Positions 40,790-53,084 of a stretch of DNA of 64,000 nucleotides are shown here, in pieces (positions within the stretch are counted from its first letter, which is position 1; the number at the start of each line of letters is the position of its first letter). The translations under genes were made by a program, and so were the position numbers. The notes beneath the pieces are model-generated. The model was not told the origin of the DNA and made no database searches. It saw only the letters and a list, made by a program, of their open reading frames with translations. This DNA comes from Psococerastis gibbosa. Taxonomy: Eukaryota > Arthropoda > Insecta > Psocodea > Psocidae. Location of the stretch: positions 32,389,464-32,453,463 of the forward strand of contig OZ020490.1 in assembly GCA_963971405.1 (NCBI GenBank), read 5' to 3'.

Positions 40790-41010
40790 GCTGTATTACT
40801 GTATTTTATGATATGTATAACACTGGCATTAAACTAACTGTGGTGTAGAGGTTACCTATTCGTTATAACCGAAATTAGAGGATATGGGCTCGAACCCCGC
40901 CAAGTCCAGTTTTTTCTATATATTCAAATTTCGGTTATAACGAGTAGGTTACCTCTTCAAACAAAGTTAGTTTAATGTCAGTGTTACAGGTATATGCCAT
41001 ATAATACAGC
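40790..41010. repeat. palindromic SINE-B locus
   Basis: The arms (TGTATTACTG...AACACTGGCATTAAACTAAC, TTATAACCGAAATT) are repeated inverted to the right (AGTTAGTTTAATGTCAGTGT). The loop holds GGGCTCGAACCCCGCCAAGT, the tRNA-like 3' half of SINE-B. Confidence 0.6.
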
Positions 41011-41354
41011 AAAATATGGAATACAGTTTTTTTTTCGAAAACGTCTGTTCTACGAAGAGCTGCTTTTGTCGCCAATTTTCGCTGCACAACTGGCCACGAC
41101 TACCTTATAGGTTCACCTGCTTCGCCTAGGCCTGGCTGCTTCAGACCATAGCCCACTCTGCCTCAGCGAACGTATGGATGCTTCCCACCTTCTAAAGTGT
41201 ATATCGATCCAGAGCGCGCTGACATCACTATACCAGCAGGCGCGGCACCAGATGGCGGTAACGCCAATAGCGAGCGTTGCAGTGCCGGAGTAACCCATCG
41301 GCACTTGGGGCACAAAAAAATGCCTAAAATTCCGGCACCCACAAAAGATATTTT

Positions 41355-42201
41355 TTGCTTTCCAGTTTATACGTAGTATAAGGAAAGCTTGTGATGGTCA
41401 ATGTTTTCGATTCCGAGATTTCAATGAATTTACACGTTTTGAGGTAGCAGGAACCAAAAAAAGTGTTTTTTTTTTTTATGTCTGTCTGTCGCTCTGTCTG
41501 TTCATCGATTTCCGGGCAAACTATTCGGTCGATTTTGATGAAATTTGGCATGTTGGTTTACAAAAATCATACCTCGAGACCATTTTTTTTTATTTGGGGC
41601 TAACTCAATTTGGGGGGTTTTATTCTAAAAAAACTCCAAAAAAAACGTCTAAAAAAAATTGTTTCTCAAAAACGGCTCCAACGATTTCCTTTAAATTCAC
41701 AGTATTGTAGTCGTTATTAATGTTAACAAAATGCGGGGGGTCACTTGCCCCTTGATAGTTTGCTTCTGGGGGTAAAAAAATAAAAATATCTAAATTTTAA
41801 TGAAAAATGACTAAAAAATATGCGAAACCTTTCTATCTATGATTTCTACCTTCAGGCATGTTTTAAGTGTTAAATTGAGGGACGAAACCGAACAGGTTGC
41901 TTTCCCAAAAAAACTATTTGGTATTGTGCAAAAAAAAATGTTTTTGAAAAAATGAAAATTCACGCTGAAATGCATTGCGTGCCCTGCCATTATTGCTGTG
42001 TGGTAATGTAATGTAATGTCTGACCTATATAGAATTTACTTCACCTCCAGTGACGTCAGGTGGACAACCCCCCCCCCCCCCCCCCCCGAGATGTCCGAAA
42101 TTTAACTATAGGACCATTATTTAACATGAAAGTACTCATTTTCTCTATCTACTAATTGATAAATTGGAAAGCATGTTCGAGTAAACTCGGACCGGTTCTT
42201 T
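41355..42201 (-). repeat. family A, full-length copy
   Basis: Complement of the family: starts TTGCTTTCCAGTTTATACG, ends AACTCGGACCGGTTCTTT. Poly-C run at 42069-42087 next to TGACGTCAGGTGGACA. Confidence 0.8.
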
Positions 42202-42203
42202 AG

Positions 42204-42960
42204 CCATATTACCAGTACAACCCTGATTGGCCATAGTAAGCTTTGAATTATGATTTTGATTTTATTTTATGATTGCTGGATCCAACAAACCTATACATTG
42301 GGTTTTGTTGTCTTTTTTCTAAACATTCCTCTACAAAAGTTCTCCATAAGTCCATTATGGTCCCTATCAGCTACATTGTACGTACATATTGCAGATGAAA
42401 TTTACGTCATCACGTCATAATATACTGTATATCCTGTTGACATAATATTGAATATACAATTACAGTACATCCCCTCATATGTTAAGCGAAGCAAAAGCCA
42501 GGCTTAATAATCAAATAACAGCTCATTATTAATGTTGGCAATTCTGTTTTGATATGAGCAACCTCTGGCGGCGTAATCAACATATGTATAACTTAAGTCA
42601 GTGTTTTGATATTGGCGACCTCTGGGGGCGTAATTACGTACTGTTTACGTAATACTTAAGTTACTTGACCAGTCGCAATAAAGTTACGTGATTTATGTGT
42701 TGAATTAACGTTTAATTGTTAATGCTGAACCTTGGGCCAGTGCCGAATTGCCCGTGAAGCTAATGATGTCATATTCTCAAGGTCTCCTTAAAAGGGCCCC
42801 CACAAGGGTGAAACAGGAGCCTTTCGAAAAGCTAAAAATTGTGTTTAGTAGCCTATAAATATAGGAATATGATATGGAGACAGCAGTAAAGTGTATGATC
42901 AAATTCGCATTATCAACATTTTCCAATTTTGTGAATTCTTACGCGTGATCTGTGTCAAAA
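42204..42960. other. gene-free stretch
   Basis: No supported gene. Two similar segments, GATATGAGCAACCTCTGGCG (42550) and GATATTGGCGACCTCTGGGG (42609), form an imperfect tandem duplication of about 60 bp. Confidence 0.4.
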
Positions 42961-42964
42961 GGGA

Positions 42965-43332
42965 TTAAGAGTGTAAATCCTGTGGGAAATAGGTAACCCA
43001 AAATCCGTTGTTTTTACAGACTTCTTATTTTTTTTTATAAAACAAATCAAGATTTTTAAGATTTGGCTCATTTAAGTGGTAGGAGACTACATCATATAAT
43101 AGGGTATTTTTAATTTTTGGTAGGTACCGTAGTTTTTTCATAAAAATGATTGGGGCCGAAATTTCATGTAAAATAGGTACCTTAAAAAAAACTATCAACC
43201 CAAAGATAATAATACCCGATTATGTGATAAATAAAATAGTCTTCTTCAACTTAAACGAACCAATATTTTAATAACTTGCTCAGTTAATTAAATAAAAAAT
43301 AAGAATTATTAAACTGCCACTTTTACTCTTAA
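42965..43332. mobile_element. piggyBac-type MITE (TTAA), copy 3
   Basis: TTAA at 42965 then GAGTGTAAATCCTGTGGGAA; right end TTTTACTC then TTAA (43329-43332). Inverted arms with AAGATTTGGCTCATTTAAGT. More diverged than copies 1 and 2. Confidence 0.8.
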
Positions 43333-43586
43333 GTTTTGATTGGCAATAGGGGCAGGCTTTAATTTAAGAGAAAACCGGTGAAGGAAAACCTTATCAAAAA
43401 TGAAATTTCAAAGGAATTATCGATCGTATAGGTAATATATATATATAATTGTAATAATATATAATCGTATATACATATATGGGTAATATGCGGTTCAAAA
43501 ATAGCTAAGGACTTGAACTGTCAAATTTTTGTAAAATTATATCAAGACTTACTAGTTAAGCCTCGAATCGACCAACAGACAAAATC

Positions 43587-43783
43587 AGGGACGGCTCCTA
43601 CCCATTCTTTTAGGAAGGGTAATAAATATAGATAAAAGATAACTATAAAAAGATAATAAATATAAAGATAAGTTATAAATAGAATAAACTCATTTAGTAG
43701 GTATCGATTAAATTATAACGAGATTAATTTACTTAGGCTACCACAAACTAACTGAATTGGGGGGGGGGGCAGCCACCCTTGCA
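43587..43783. mobile_element. hAT-like MITE
   Basis: CAGGGACGGCTCCTACCC at left and a G run then GCAGCCACCCTTG at right (complement CAAGGGTGGCTGC). AT-rich body without ORF. Confidence 0.5.
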
Positions 43784-44440
43784 ACCCACCAACCTAGCTA
43801 CCCAACAAGTAGCAATAACCGTTGAAGACAGATACGCAGAACACAGAACATTTTTTGTAGTTGTAGACCTTTTAAAACTATGTAATTCCGTTGAAATCTC
43901 CAAATTAAAAAGCCAACACAAAGCAACAAATTTGGCAACATCGCGAGAGAAAAAGTGATTAATCTTTCATACTGAACTTAATATCTTAAATGCCTTGAGC
44001 CTGAAAATATCATAAGCCCAAAATTACTTAATGGCCTTTAAAAATTCCTATCTTTACAAAGAAATGAGTGCCTAAAGGGAAATATGCAAAAAAAAAATGT
44101 TTTTGCACATTTTAATTTGCAAAACGTTACAAATCCCAGATTAAATGAATTCAGGAGAAAATGCAGATAAAGTGGTAACGAGATTTTTAGTTTTATTATA
44201 CAATTTCCCGACTTGGATTTTATATTTACATCGCAAATAAAACGAGTTTTCCGTCACGTAAAAAAATTGTTCTCATGACATAAATTGATAAATAATGAGT
44301 TTTCATTTTAGGCTTACCAATCTATCCCTCACTTACACTCAATGGGGCAGGGGGGGGGGAGGAGGGCGGTGGCAACCGTAGGTTGGTAAAGTAGGGTGCC
44401 TGCCCCTCCTTAGCAATCGTTGGTGGGCTAAAAAAATTTA

Positions 44441-45273
44441 AAGAACCGGTCCGAGTTTACTCGAACATGCTTTCCAAATTATCAATTAGTAGGGAGAGAA
44501 AATGAATAATTTCATGGTAAATAATTTTCCTACGGTTAAATTTCGGATATCTCGGGGGGGGGGGGGAGTGTCCACCTGACGTCACTGGAGGTGAGGTAAC
44601 CTCAATATATTTAAAACACATTACAACACAGTAATAATGGCAGGGCAGGCAATGCATTTCAGCGTGAAGTTTCTATCAATTTTTCAAAAAAAAATTTTTG
44701 CGCAAAAGCAAATAGGTTTTTGGGAAAGCCAACTGTCCGGTTTCTTTACTCAACTTAACACCTAAAACATGCCTGAAGGTAGAAATCATCGATAGAAAAG
44801 TTTCGCAGAAATATTATTTTTTTAGTCATTTTTCAATAAAATTAAGTTATTTTTATTTTTTTACCCCCAGAAACAAACTATCAAGGGGTAAGCGACCCCC
44901 CGCATTTTATCAACATTAAGAACGACTAGAATAGGCCTATATGTGAATTTAAAAGAAATCGTTGCAGCCGTTTTTGAGAAATAATTTTTTTTGACGTTTT
45001 TTTGGAGTTTTTTGAGAATGAAACCCCCCAAATTGAGTTAGCCCCAAATAAAAAAAATGGCCTCGAGGTATGATTTTTGTGAACCTACATGCCGAATTTC
45101 ATCAAAATCGACCGAGTAGTTTGCCCGGAAATCGATGCACAGACAGACAATTCGTAAAAACCACTTTTTTGGGTTCCTGGGACCTGAAAATGTGTAAATC
45201 CGTTGAAATCTTGGAATCGAAAATTTCGACCATCACAAAGCTTTCCTTATACTACGTATAAATTGGAAAGCAA
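44441..45273 (+). repeat. family A, full-length copy
   Basis: Begins AAGAACCGGTCCGAGTTTAC, ends GTATAAATTGGAAAGCAA; G run at 44556-44567 before TGTCCACCTGACGTCACTGG. Confidence 0.82.
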
Positions 45274-45764
45274 TGAAATACAAAATATATTTTTTAAAAA
45301 CTTGGGTTGATAGTAATATTCGACTAGTAATTATAAATTAGGTCTAAACTGCAGGGGTTCTCAAAGTGTGGGTCGCTGCGTGGTCTCGTCTGCCAGTTAT
45401 ACACTAGATAGAATTGAATGACAAGTTTTTTTCAATTTAAGTCATATATTTTTTAAAGATTGGCGGGAACCAAAGATATATAATCGAAATAGGCGGAAAC
45501 CAACGATATTAAATAGAATAGATCGCTAGACCAATGCCCCCCCCCCCCTTGCTCCTATTCCAGTGTACGCCCATGGACTGTAAGGCTATTTTTTAATAAG
45601 AAAATCGAAGCATAAATTGCAATGTTGAATTTAGTGGGTCGCGATGCAATTTTATATCATTTTCGGGTCCGCGACGAAAAAAGTTTGAGAACCTCTGGTC
45701 TAAAGGATTAAACTGGTTTGAAAGAATTAAGGAGCCGATTTCAAACTAATTTGTGTGAAAAAAA

Positions 45765-45840
45765 TAACATTTATGTTTGTTTTCCAACGCCTGCTTTCAA
45801 CATTTCCGCTATAAGCAACCCTGTCCGCCTGGCGGGGGAT
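45765..45840 (-). repeat. repeat D, 3' fragment
   Basis: Complement of the 3' end: TTGTTTTCCAACGCCTGCTT, TAAGCAACCCTGTCCGCCTG. Confidence 0.6.
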
Positions 45841-46004
45841 TCAACAAGTAATCGAAAAAGAAAGTGTATTCAGCACTATCGTAAATCGTCCCAATATCAT
45901 CAAATCAGGTAGTTCTGTCACTGTATTTTTGACGAAATTAATTGATTTCTCGTTTAACAGCAGCAAAGATGTGAAAGTGGTCATTCAGGAAATTTACATT
46001 TTCT

Positions 46005-46040
46005 CTCTTCTTCTTCTTCGTCGTCGTCGTCGTCGTCGTG
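46005..46040. repeat. (TTC)n(GTC)n microsatellite
   Basis: TTCTTCTTCTTCG followed by (TCG)n, about 36 bp. Confidence 0.85.
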
Positions 46041-46053
46041 CATACAAACTGTC

Positions 46054-46241
46054 CAGGCCGGATTTTTAGAGGGGGGGGGGTCAGGGGATCTGGACCCCCG
46101 CTCCCAAATTAAATGAACTTACACTAGATAATATGGATACACAGTGGGAATTAAAAATAATAATGTTTTTTAATGTTATAATCCACTGAATCTGCCCGCT
46201 GACCCCCCCCCCCCCTAAATTAGAGGCAAAATCCGCCCTTG
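46054..46241. mobile_element. hAT-like MITE with poly-G/poly-C ends
   Basis: CAGGCCGGATTTTTAGAGGG at left, CCCTAAATTAGAGGCAAAAT and CCGCCCTTG at right. Interior matches the complement of 31860-31960 (TTATAATCCACTGAA, AATTAAAAATAATAATG). Confidence 0.72.
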
Positions 46242-46416
46242 ACCAGTACGTTACGTCATATTGGCGTTTTCCCAATTTTGCGGAAAATTCTGTTTTTAGA
46301 GACTCTGTAATGGTTTTATTTTACTAATTTCGGTTGGGGTCACCTGCTGTATGCAAATTAAATTTCGTTTTCAATTATACAATAATCAATAAATGAATAT
46401 TGGCTTTTTGTTCTAG

Positions 46417-46573
46417 TTAGGCGGGTATTCCACATACATCAATCGTCAATGAAAAATTGACGATTGACGTAAATTGACGTGGTAGCAGAATTTTTAGTCT
46501 GTCTTTAATGTCAGCTAAAACGTCATTTTTCAATTTTTCATTGGCGATTGACGGATGTGGAATACCCGCCTAA
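46417..46573. mobile_element. palindromic MITE (TTAGGCGGG family), copy 1
   Basis: TTAGGCGGGTATTCCACATA at left; its complement at right ends GGAATACCCGCCTAA. The interior holds TTGACGTGGTAGCAGAATTT. Further copies at 47757-47896 and 56959-57127. Confidence 0.85.
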
Positions 46574-46686
46574 GGAAAAAACCAACCATTGCATCGGCAT
46601 GTCATGTGGAAACAGGGCTTCATTTTCGAACCTTCGGATGGGGGTTCAGGGGTCTGGACACCCAGTAAGTAGCAGGCCCATAACTA

Positions 46687-46849
46687 CAAGGGCGGATCCA
46701 GCGAAAATTTAGGGAGGGGGGTCACAAATTTTTTGTAAGTTTAAAAGGTAATTTTTTTAATTGAAAAGTTGAGTTTTATTCATTTTTTTTACTAGGTATA
46801 TTAGGTGAATTAACTCATTTAGGGCCCCCCCCCCGTGGATCCACCATTG
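46687..46849. mobile_element. hAT-like MITE nested in another MITE
   Basis: CAAGGGCGGATCCAGCGAAA at left, CCCCGTGGATCCACCATTG at right. Flanks CATAACTA (46679-46686) and CGTAACCA (46850-46857) are an 8-bp TSD with two transition differences. It splits a copy of the CAGGCCCATAACC family, whose two parts join as in 35284-35437. Confidence 0.75.
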
Positions 46850-47419
46850 CGTAACCAGAGGGTGGAAGGCTGCCCCCCATTTTTTGGCTTTACACTAGAT
46901 GGAATTGAACTTTACAGACGTGTGATATTTCATGACATTCTGTGTGAACAATGGGGTTCATTTGTGACGTCATTTTGTAGATGGCAGCACCAGTTGCAAT
47001 GATATCAAAGCGTTGATTTTTCCATAAGCCTCAATACTATTTTAAAATGATTTTTAATTACGTATTATTTTAAAATGATATTTTTCTATACATCATGGAG
47101 AATATATATATTAAATTATATGCAGCGAAATAAGGTCCAGGCATAGTAGAAATATTATAAAAAATATTAAAAGAATTAATTAGATGCTAAGAGCTTAGTT
47201 TCACATGCAAACGGCGGCCATTTTGAATAATATGGATATCAGTTTGTCGTCAGCGAACCTAGTGACCAAAACTGTCCCTACAGAACCTCATTGAGAGGAA
47301 GGAACATTATGAATATACAAGAATATCTAGCAACAGAAAAATCGATGGAAAAAGCCGAAAAAATTGGGAACATAAAATAATCAAAAAACGGTAAAATTAT
47401 AGTAGCAATTTTTAAAAGG

Positions 47420-47441
47420 CAAAAAAAAAATGGAAAAAATA
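47420..47441 (-). terminator. Pol III T-run terminator of 5S rRNA
   Basis: Minus strand downstream of 5S: TTTTTTCC then a run of ten T. Confidence 0.75.
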
Positions 47442-47445
47442 TGAA

Positions 47446-47563
47446 GCCAACGACACGTGGTGTTCCCAAGCGGTCACCCATCCAAGTACTAACCACGCCC
47501 GATGTTGCTTAACTTCGGTGATCGGACGAGAACCGGTGTGTTCAACATGGTATGGTCGTTGAC
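47446..47563 (-). rRNA. 5S ribosomal RNA
   Basis: 118 nt on the minus strand: start GTCAACGACCATACCATGTT, then CCGATCACCGAAGTTAAGCA, GGATGGGTGACCGCTTGGGA, and end CACGTGTCGTTGGC. The 5' and 3' ends pair (GTCAACGAC with GTCGTTGGC, one G-U). The internal control region is intact. T runs (TTTTTT, then ten T) downstream on the minus strand are a Pol III terminator. It is a single copy, not a tandem array. Confidence 0.96.
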
Positions 47564-47756
47564 AGCGAGCAGTGCGCTGCCCCGTCTACAATACCGGCTC
47601 TCCTAGTTCCGTTGTAAGTAACCTCTTTTGTTTATGTTGTGCTAATACATTTCTGGTGAGCAGATCAGCACCGAGGTACTTGAAAAATACGATTTACATA
47701 TACAACAAATAAATGAAAATAGGAATGCTGTTCACGTGCGATGATATATAATTGTG

Positions 47757-47896
47757 TAAGGCGGGGTTTCCACATACGTCAATGGTAAATGTGGTATTGA
47801 CGTTTTAGCAGACATTAAAGACATACTAAAAATGTCTGCTTCCTCGTCAAAACCATATTTACCATTGACCATTGACGTATGTGGAAACTCCGCCTA
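47757..47896. mobile_element. palindromic MITE (TTAGGCGGG family), copy 2
   Basis: TAAGGCGGGGTTTCCACATA and complement GTGGAAACTCCGCCTA; shares ACGTTTTAGCAGACATTAAA and TAAAAATGTCTGC with the family. Confidence 0.8.
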
Positions 47897-48709
47897 TAGC
47901 CCTTTTATTTCGAGGGGGGGGGGGGGTCCGAACCCCATGGACCTCCCCCCTGGCCACGGCCATGACAATATGTATGTACACTATTTTATTAGAGCAGAGC
48001 AACAACAGCATGAGGAATTACTTAATTTTCTGTAATTTTATTAAACTCTCAGCTTACAACTTGACCTTTCTTGCATTGAGCAAAAGCAAAGTCATTGATT
48101 ACTTCACCAAAATCAAACTTAGAAGCAAGGTCTTATTCATGACGAAGCGGTAGAATCCAGGATGATAGGCCGTGGTCGTTCTGAATGCGTACTTCCAAAC
48201 GTTTAGTCAACATCTACGCTATAGGCCCATTAGCCCATAGGTGGATACGCTAGTGCTACAGTAGATTGAAAGTTAGTCGGTTTATTCCGAATCAAGCTGA
48301 AGTACCATTGTCACACGTCACGTAAGTTGCAAGTTAGTCGGTTTATCCCGAATGTATGGTATGTACCATTTTAGGTTTCGATCACATGCTACCCATGCCC
48401 CCCCCTCCGAGAACCGAGAAAAGCCCCCCCAAAAGGAGTTGGGGGGCAAGATGGACCGTGCTCCCCCCCCCCCCCAACTTTACGCCCCCGACAGCACCTG
48501 TCGCAATTCTCAATTTTCTGGCAACAAAGTAAAACTTTTCGATAAGGACGTGGTGAGGGGAAAGTGCTGCAAAAAATTGCAACTATTATATTTCTGGATC
48601 CGTTAGGTGTGGAAAGCATAACAGCTAAAGGCCAACATGCTTCAGGCCGACCGCGACGAAGCCGCGTGAAATTTCGTAACGCTGAAGTCGATTACATGAG
48701 AGATTTAAT

Positions 48710-48925
48710 TAATTAATAAATAAATAAATAAGGACTTTTATTGTTTCTATTACTAAGCCAACCTAGCGGAGTCCCTCTCTTACACTCAACTAGGAAGGCC
48801 CGGGACCGCCTGCTTTACATACCCTCAGAAGCATGGCCAGAAAATGTAGGAAGTGTAGGACTCGAACCAACAACCTTTCGGGTGAAAGTCAGAGTCCGTA
48901 CCACTACTCTACATGTCCTGACAAG
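48710..48925 (-). repeat. SINE-A, full copy
   Basis: (AAAT)n tail, AAGCCAACCTAGCGGAGTCC, head GACTCGAACCAACAACCTTT to CTCTACATGTCCTG. It shows the uninterrupted version of the Gypsy insertion site (GTAGGACTCGAACC). Confidence 0.9.
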
Positions 48926-48949
48926 ATTTTGTTTGAGGACTCGGGACGC

Positions 48950-49170
48950 TCCATCTTCTTCCTCTTCCCTCTTAGTGCCGCTTGCGCAACGTGAGGGGGT
49001 CGCCCCGTGCCCAATTATTGAACTCGCCCTGGTCGGACGCTAACACCTTGAGTTCGACCATTGTTTTCTCTCATGCTCCGGTGAGTTGTTCAATCCTGTC
49101 CTCGGTCAGCCGATCTTCTATCTTGTGGCCTTGCTTCCACCGGCCTCCGGGTGTTCCTAATCTCGCCCAT
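48950..49170. repeat. unclassified GC-richer repeat, also at 50220-50320
   Basis: CTTCCCTCTTAGTGCCGCTTGCGCAACGTG, GTCGCCCCGTGCCCA match CTTCCCTCTTATAGGGCCGC, GTCGCCCCAAGCCCA at 50232-50288. Possibly a LINE fragment, but no convincing frame. Confidence 0.4.
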
Positions 49171-49811
49171 AATACTACTTGAAAATGGTATTATCACCTT
49201 CAAAGAGGGAAGGATGATCGCTTTATAAGATTGTCGCGTAAAATTAGTCTAAATATTTAGTAAAAATTTCAACATTGACTGTCCTGCAAACTACTTGCAA
49301 GATATATAGGTCACTCTAAACAATCTGGCACCCAACAGTGTACAGCCTATTAAAGCTGCATATTATTTGTTTATCCACTCTTTAGTGGCCTGTAAACATT
49401 GTCTTGTCTCGGCGCGCAACGCTCATAAATTTTCGGAACATTCTCCAATTTCGCATCCTATCGGCTATCACGCCGTTATATATGTTTTATCTAACCAGCG
49501 TTCTCGTTTGGAATCAGCAAAGAACACGTTCACTACAATATCCAGGTCGGGAGGTGGATTTTTTAATTTTGTCAGCACTACGGTACGCAAGATTTGAGAT
49601 TGGCGCCGCTAATTGATATAAGGAAATGTATCGCATTCTACATGCAATAATCCGAGATAGAAGGATTAAGGAACAGATAAAAGAAGAAGATCCTGGATTG
49701 GCAAGACTTCCCTTTTCTAAGTAGCAAGGTCCAAGGTCCCAATTGCCATGATGATCGCCAATGTTTGATAAAACAGCCATTTAATGAAGAATAAGACTAA
49801 GGTCGACATTA

Positions 49812-50008
49812 GTCAGGACATGTAGAGTAGTAGTAAAGACTCCGCCTTTCATCCGAAAGGTTGTTGGTTCGAGTCTCACAGTTGCTACATTTCGGAGGGC
49901 ATGTAAAGCAGGCGGTCCCGGGTCGTCCTAGTTGAGTGTAAGAGAGGGCTTTATATCCCTAACTCCGCTAGGTTGGCGAAGTAATAGAACTACAAAAAGT
50001 CAATATTT
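49812..50008 (+). repeat. SINE-A, nearly full copy
   Basis: Head GTCAGGACATGTAGAGTAGT, B box GGTTCGAGTCT, body slightly shortened (TACATTTCGGAGGGC), end AAAAAGTCAATATTTA. Confidence 0.85.
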
Positions 50009-50407
50009 ATGAGTTTTGCTGACTATAGCGTTGAAGCAGTAGAAACATTCGGCCCGAGAAAAATCAGTGAAGACTAGATGAAATGCATTTACCACGTAAA
50101 ACAAATACAAACAGTTAGTTACCGTAGCATGGAACCTGCCCCCCCCCCCCGAGATATTTTTCTGGGTCCACCCTTGTCACTGACCACTGTCGGGTCATTG
50201 AGCAAGGTTGGGGTCCACGCCAGGAATCTTCTTCTTCCCTCTTATAGGGCCGCGTGTGCAGCGTGTGGGTGGTCGCCCCAAGCCCATTTCTTACACTCGA
50301 CCCGATAGTGCCAGAAGTCGCAATAAACAAATCAAATTTAATACAATTTCAAAGCGCCAACTTTGCCCAAGTTAATAACCCCCCCCCTCCCCCCCCCCCC
50401 CGTCGTA

Positions 50408-50482
50408 AAGACATGTAGAACAGTAGTACGGACTCTGACTTTCAACCAAAAGACTTTTGGTTCAAGTCCCACACTTGCTACA
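50408..50482 (+). repeat. SINE-A, head only
   Basis: GACATGTAGAACAGTAGTAC, TTGGTTCAAGTCCCACACTT; body missing. Confidence 0.78.
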
Positions 50483-50585
50483 TGCCCATAATACATATAT
50501 TATATTATATTATATATTATACCTATATATATTATTAACTTTATGCTATAGCTAACTGTACGAAAAGTATTACGGTTTTTAATTT

Positions 50586-51399
50586 TTGCTTTCCTATTTA
50601 TACGTAGTATAAGGAAAGCTTTGTGATGGTCAAAATTTTCGATTCCGAGATTTCAACGGATTTACACGTTTTCAGATCCCAGGAACCCAAAAAAGTGGTT
50701 TTTACGAAATGTCTGTCTGTCTGTCGCTCTGTCTGTCTGTCTGTTCATCGATTTTTGGGCAAACTACTCGGGCGATTTTGATGAAATTCGGCATGCAGGT
50801 TCAAAAAAAATTATACCTCGGGACCATTTTTTTTTAGCTGGGGCTAACTCAATTTGGGGGGGGTTTTATTTCTCAAAAACGGCTCCAACGATTTCTTTTA
50901 AATTCGCATATATTGTAGTCGTTATTAATGTTGACAAAATGCGGGGGGTCTCTTGCCCCTTGATAGTTTGCTTCTGGGGGTAAAAAAATAAAAATAACTA
51001 AATTTTAATGAAAAATGAATAAAAAATAATTTTTCTGCGAGACCTTTCTATCGATGATTTCTACCTTCAGACTTTTAGGTGTTAAATTGAGTAACGAAAC
51101 CGGATAGGTGGCTTTCCCAAAAAAAAATTGGTTTTGCACAAAAATTATTTTTTGAAAAAATGATAGAAAATTCGCGCTCAAATGCGTAGCGTGGCCTGCC
51201 ATTATTGCTGGGCGGTAATTAATATGTTGGTCTGACCTATCTAGAATTCATCTCACCTCCAGTGACGTCAGGTGGACAAAGCCGAGATATCGGAAATTTA
51301 ACCACTGGAAAATTATTTACCATGAAATTACTCATATTCTCTATCTACTAATGTTGATAAATTGGAAAGCATGTTCTGGTAAACTCGGACCGGTTCTTT
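50586..51399 (-). repeat. family A, near full-length copy
   Basis: Complement of the family from TTGCTTTCCTATTTATACG to AAACTCGGACCGGTTCTTTT, with a small internal deletion (the poly-C run is missing at 51280) and another near 50865. Confidence 0.8.
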
Positions 51400-52300
51400 T
51401 TTTAAAAAAAATAAACCTTTATTTGACTTTGACTTTGACAAAAACATATAATAGATGTAATTTTCTGAAGTACCTACTTTCCGCTCTCCACGTGCTTATA
51501 GAAATTTTTTACATTGTTGTCAGACAATTGACAATTGCGCCATCAACACAAAACATCTACTGTAGATACATTTACTGTGAGCTCTCTGTTCTCTGCGAGT
51601 TCTCTCTTTTAGTCTTTGAGTTGCTGAAACTCTGGTATTTTCAATACCGTATTATATCTTTTGCATCAAGTTCTTTAGACGACATTCTCTGACAAATTTA
51701 AAAACTGCAGCAACATTGTCTGCTTATAATTCAAAAAAGTTTTAATCTTGCTTATAAAGAAATATGCTTACTTGTATTGATAACTATTGCTAATGTAGGT
51801 AGTAGGCTGCGTTACTGTACTGTAGTATGGTATGACTCTGTGGGGGTCTGCACCACAAGTCTGGCTCAGACCTTTATATATAAGTCAAAAATTTGCAGTT
51901 AGATCTATATCGCGAAAAGCCACAGACTGCAACATACGCTACCACTTTATTAGTCCCTTAATATACTTCCAGTAGCTTTACTTTACAGGAAAGTTATACT
52001 ACAGTTATTTATATACCATATCTTACCAGCCTTGGTACCACAGACAAGGAATATTCCAACGAGAATGAATATCAACGGATGTCTCATATTACCCAAATTT
52101 ACAAAGGCTCATACAACAGCATCATTCTTGTACAAATCATATTACTACTATAACGAATTCATTAGTAGTTACAATAAGTTCGCAAGGCCAAATACGAGCA
52201 TAAAAGGTTACATTGATACATATATATATAACAAACACTAATGGCAATGTAACTAATACTAGTATTATATCATGATTGTAATAAAATGAATAATGTTTAA
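51400..52300. other. gene-free stretch
   Basis: A short LINE-like tail (TTTGACTTTGACTTTGAC on +) lies at 51422-51439; otherwise no supported gene or repeat. Confidence 0.4.
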
Positions 52301-52309
52301 AATGTACTC

Positions 52310-52428
52310 TGTAGGGTGTATCCCACACGTCTCTATGAAGGCATGGGAGCCCTTTTTGTATTTTGTCTAATTATTGTATTTGTTGGAAATAAAGAATTGT
52401 TATTATTATTATTATTATTACATAATAT
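52310..52428 (+). other. LINE-type 3' UTR with AATAAA and (TTA)n tail
   Basis: GTAGGGTGTATCCCACACGT, GGAAATAAAGAATTG then (TTA)n. Looks like the 3' end of a 5'-truncated LINE; no coding part is left. Confidence 0.5.
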
Positions 52429-52540
52429 GCAATACATAAATACATACATACATACATATATACATATATACTTGTATACTACAATTTCTATCTTACAGTT
52501 GGCGTCTAGCAGTTTTATGGGTGTTCTCAGATTACATAAC

Positions 52541-52724
52541 ATTTGTTCTATTACTAAGCCAAATTATAATATTAGTGGAGTTAGGGCTATAAAACCCTCT
52601 CTTACACTAACACCTGCTTTACATGCCCTCCCAAGCATGACCAGAAAATGTAGCATGTGTAGGACTCGAACCTACAACCATTCGGATGAAAGTCGGAGCC
52701 TGTACCACTACTCTACATATCCTT
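52541..52724 (-). repeat. SINE-A, shortened copy
   Basis: ACTAAGCCAAATTATAATAT, GGAGTTAGGGCTATAAAACC, head GACTCGAACCTACAACCATT to ACTCTACATATCC; an internal deletion removes part of the body. Confidence 0.85.
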
Positions 52725-53084
52725 AGATTGCACGTCCAGATATTGGAATTCATGCGAGCTTATTGTTATCTGGCTATTCGATCGAAGGGCAAGCGCGGAG
52801 GAAAGGAGGGGGTAGATTTTGGATTAAGGGTGGCCGGGGGAGGAGGGGGGCGGGATACCGAAATAGCTGGTGACAAAGAGCGACTGCCCCGGATAGGGTG
52901 AAGTTCTTTCCTCTCAAACTTCTATATTTTATTAACGAAAACCGTGGTGAAACCTAAACTTTTACACTCTGGTTCTCGCCCTTTAATGAAGAGCTTGCTA
53001 GAACCAATCATGCAGTCAAACACTTTCACGGCAAGTTTATCTCCGAATTAAGTAGTTTGTCGGTATATTATAATAATGTGCTAC

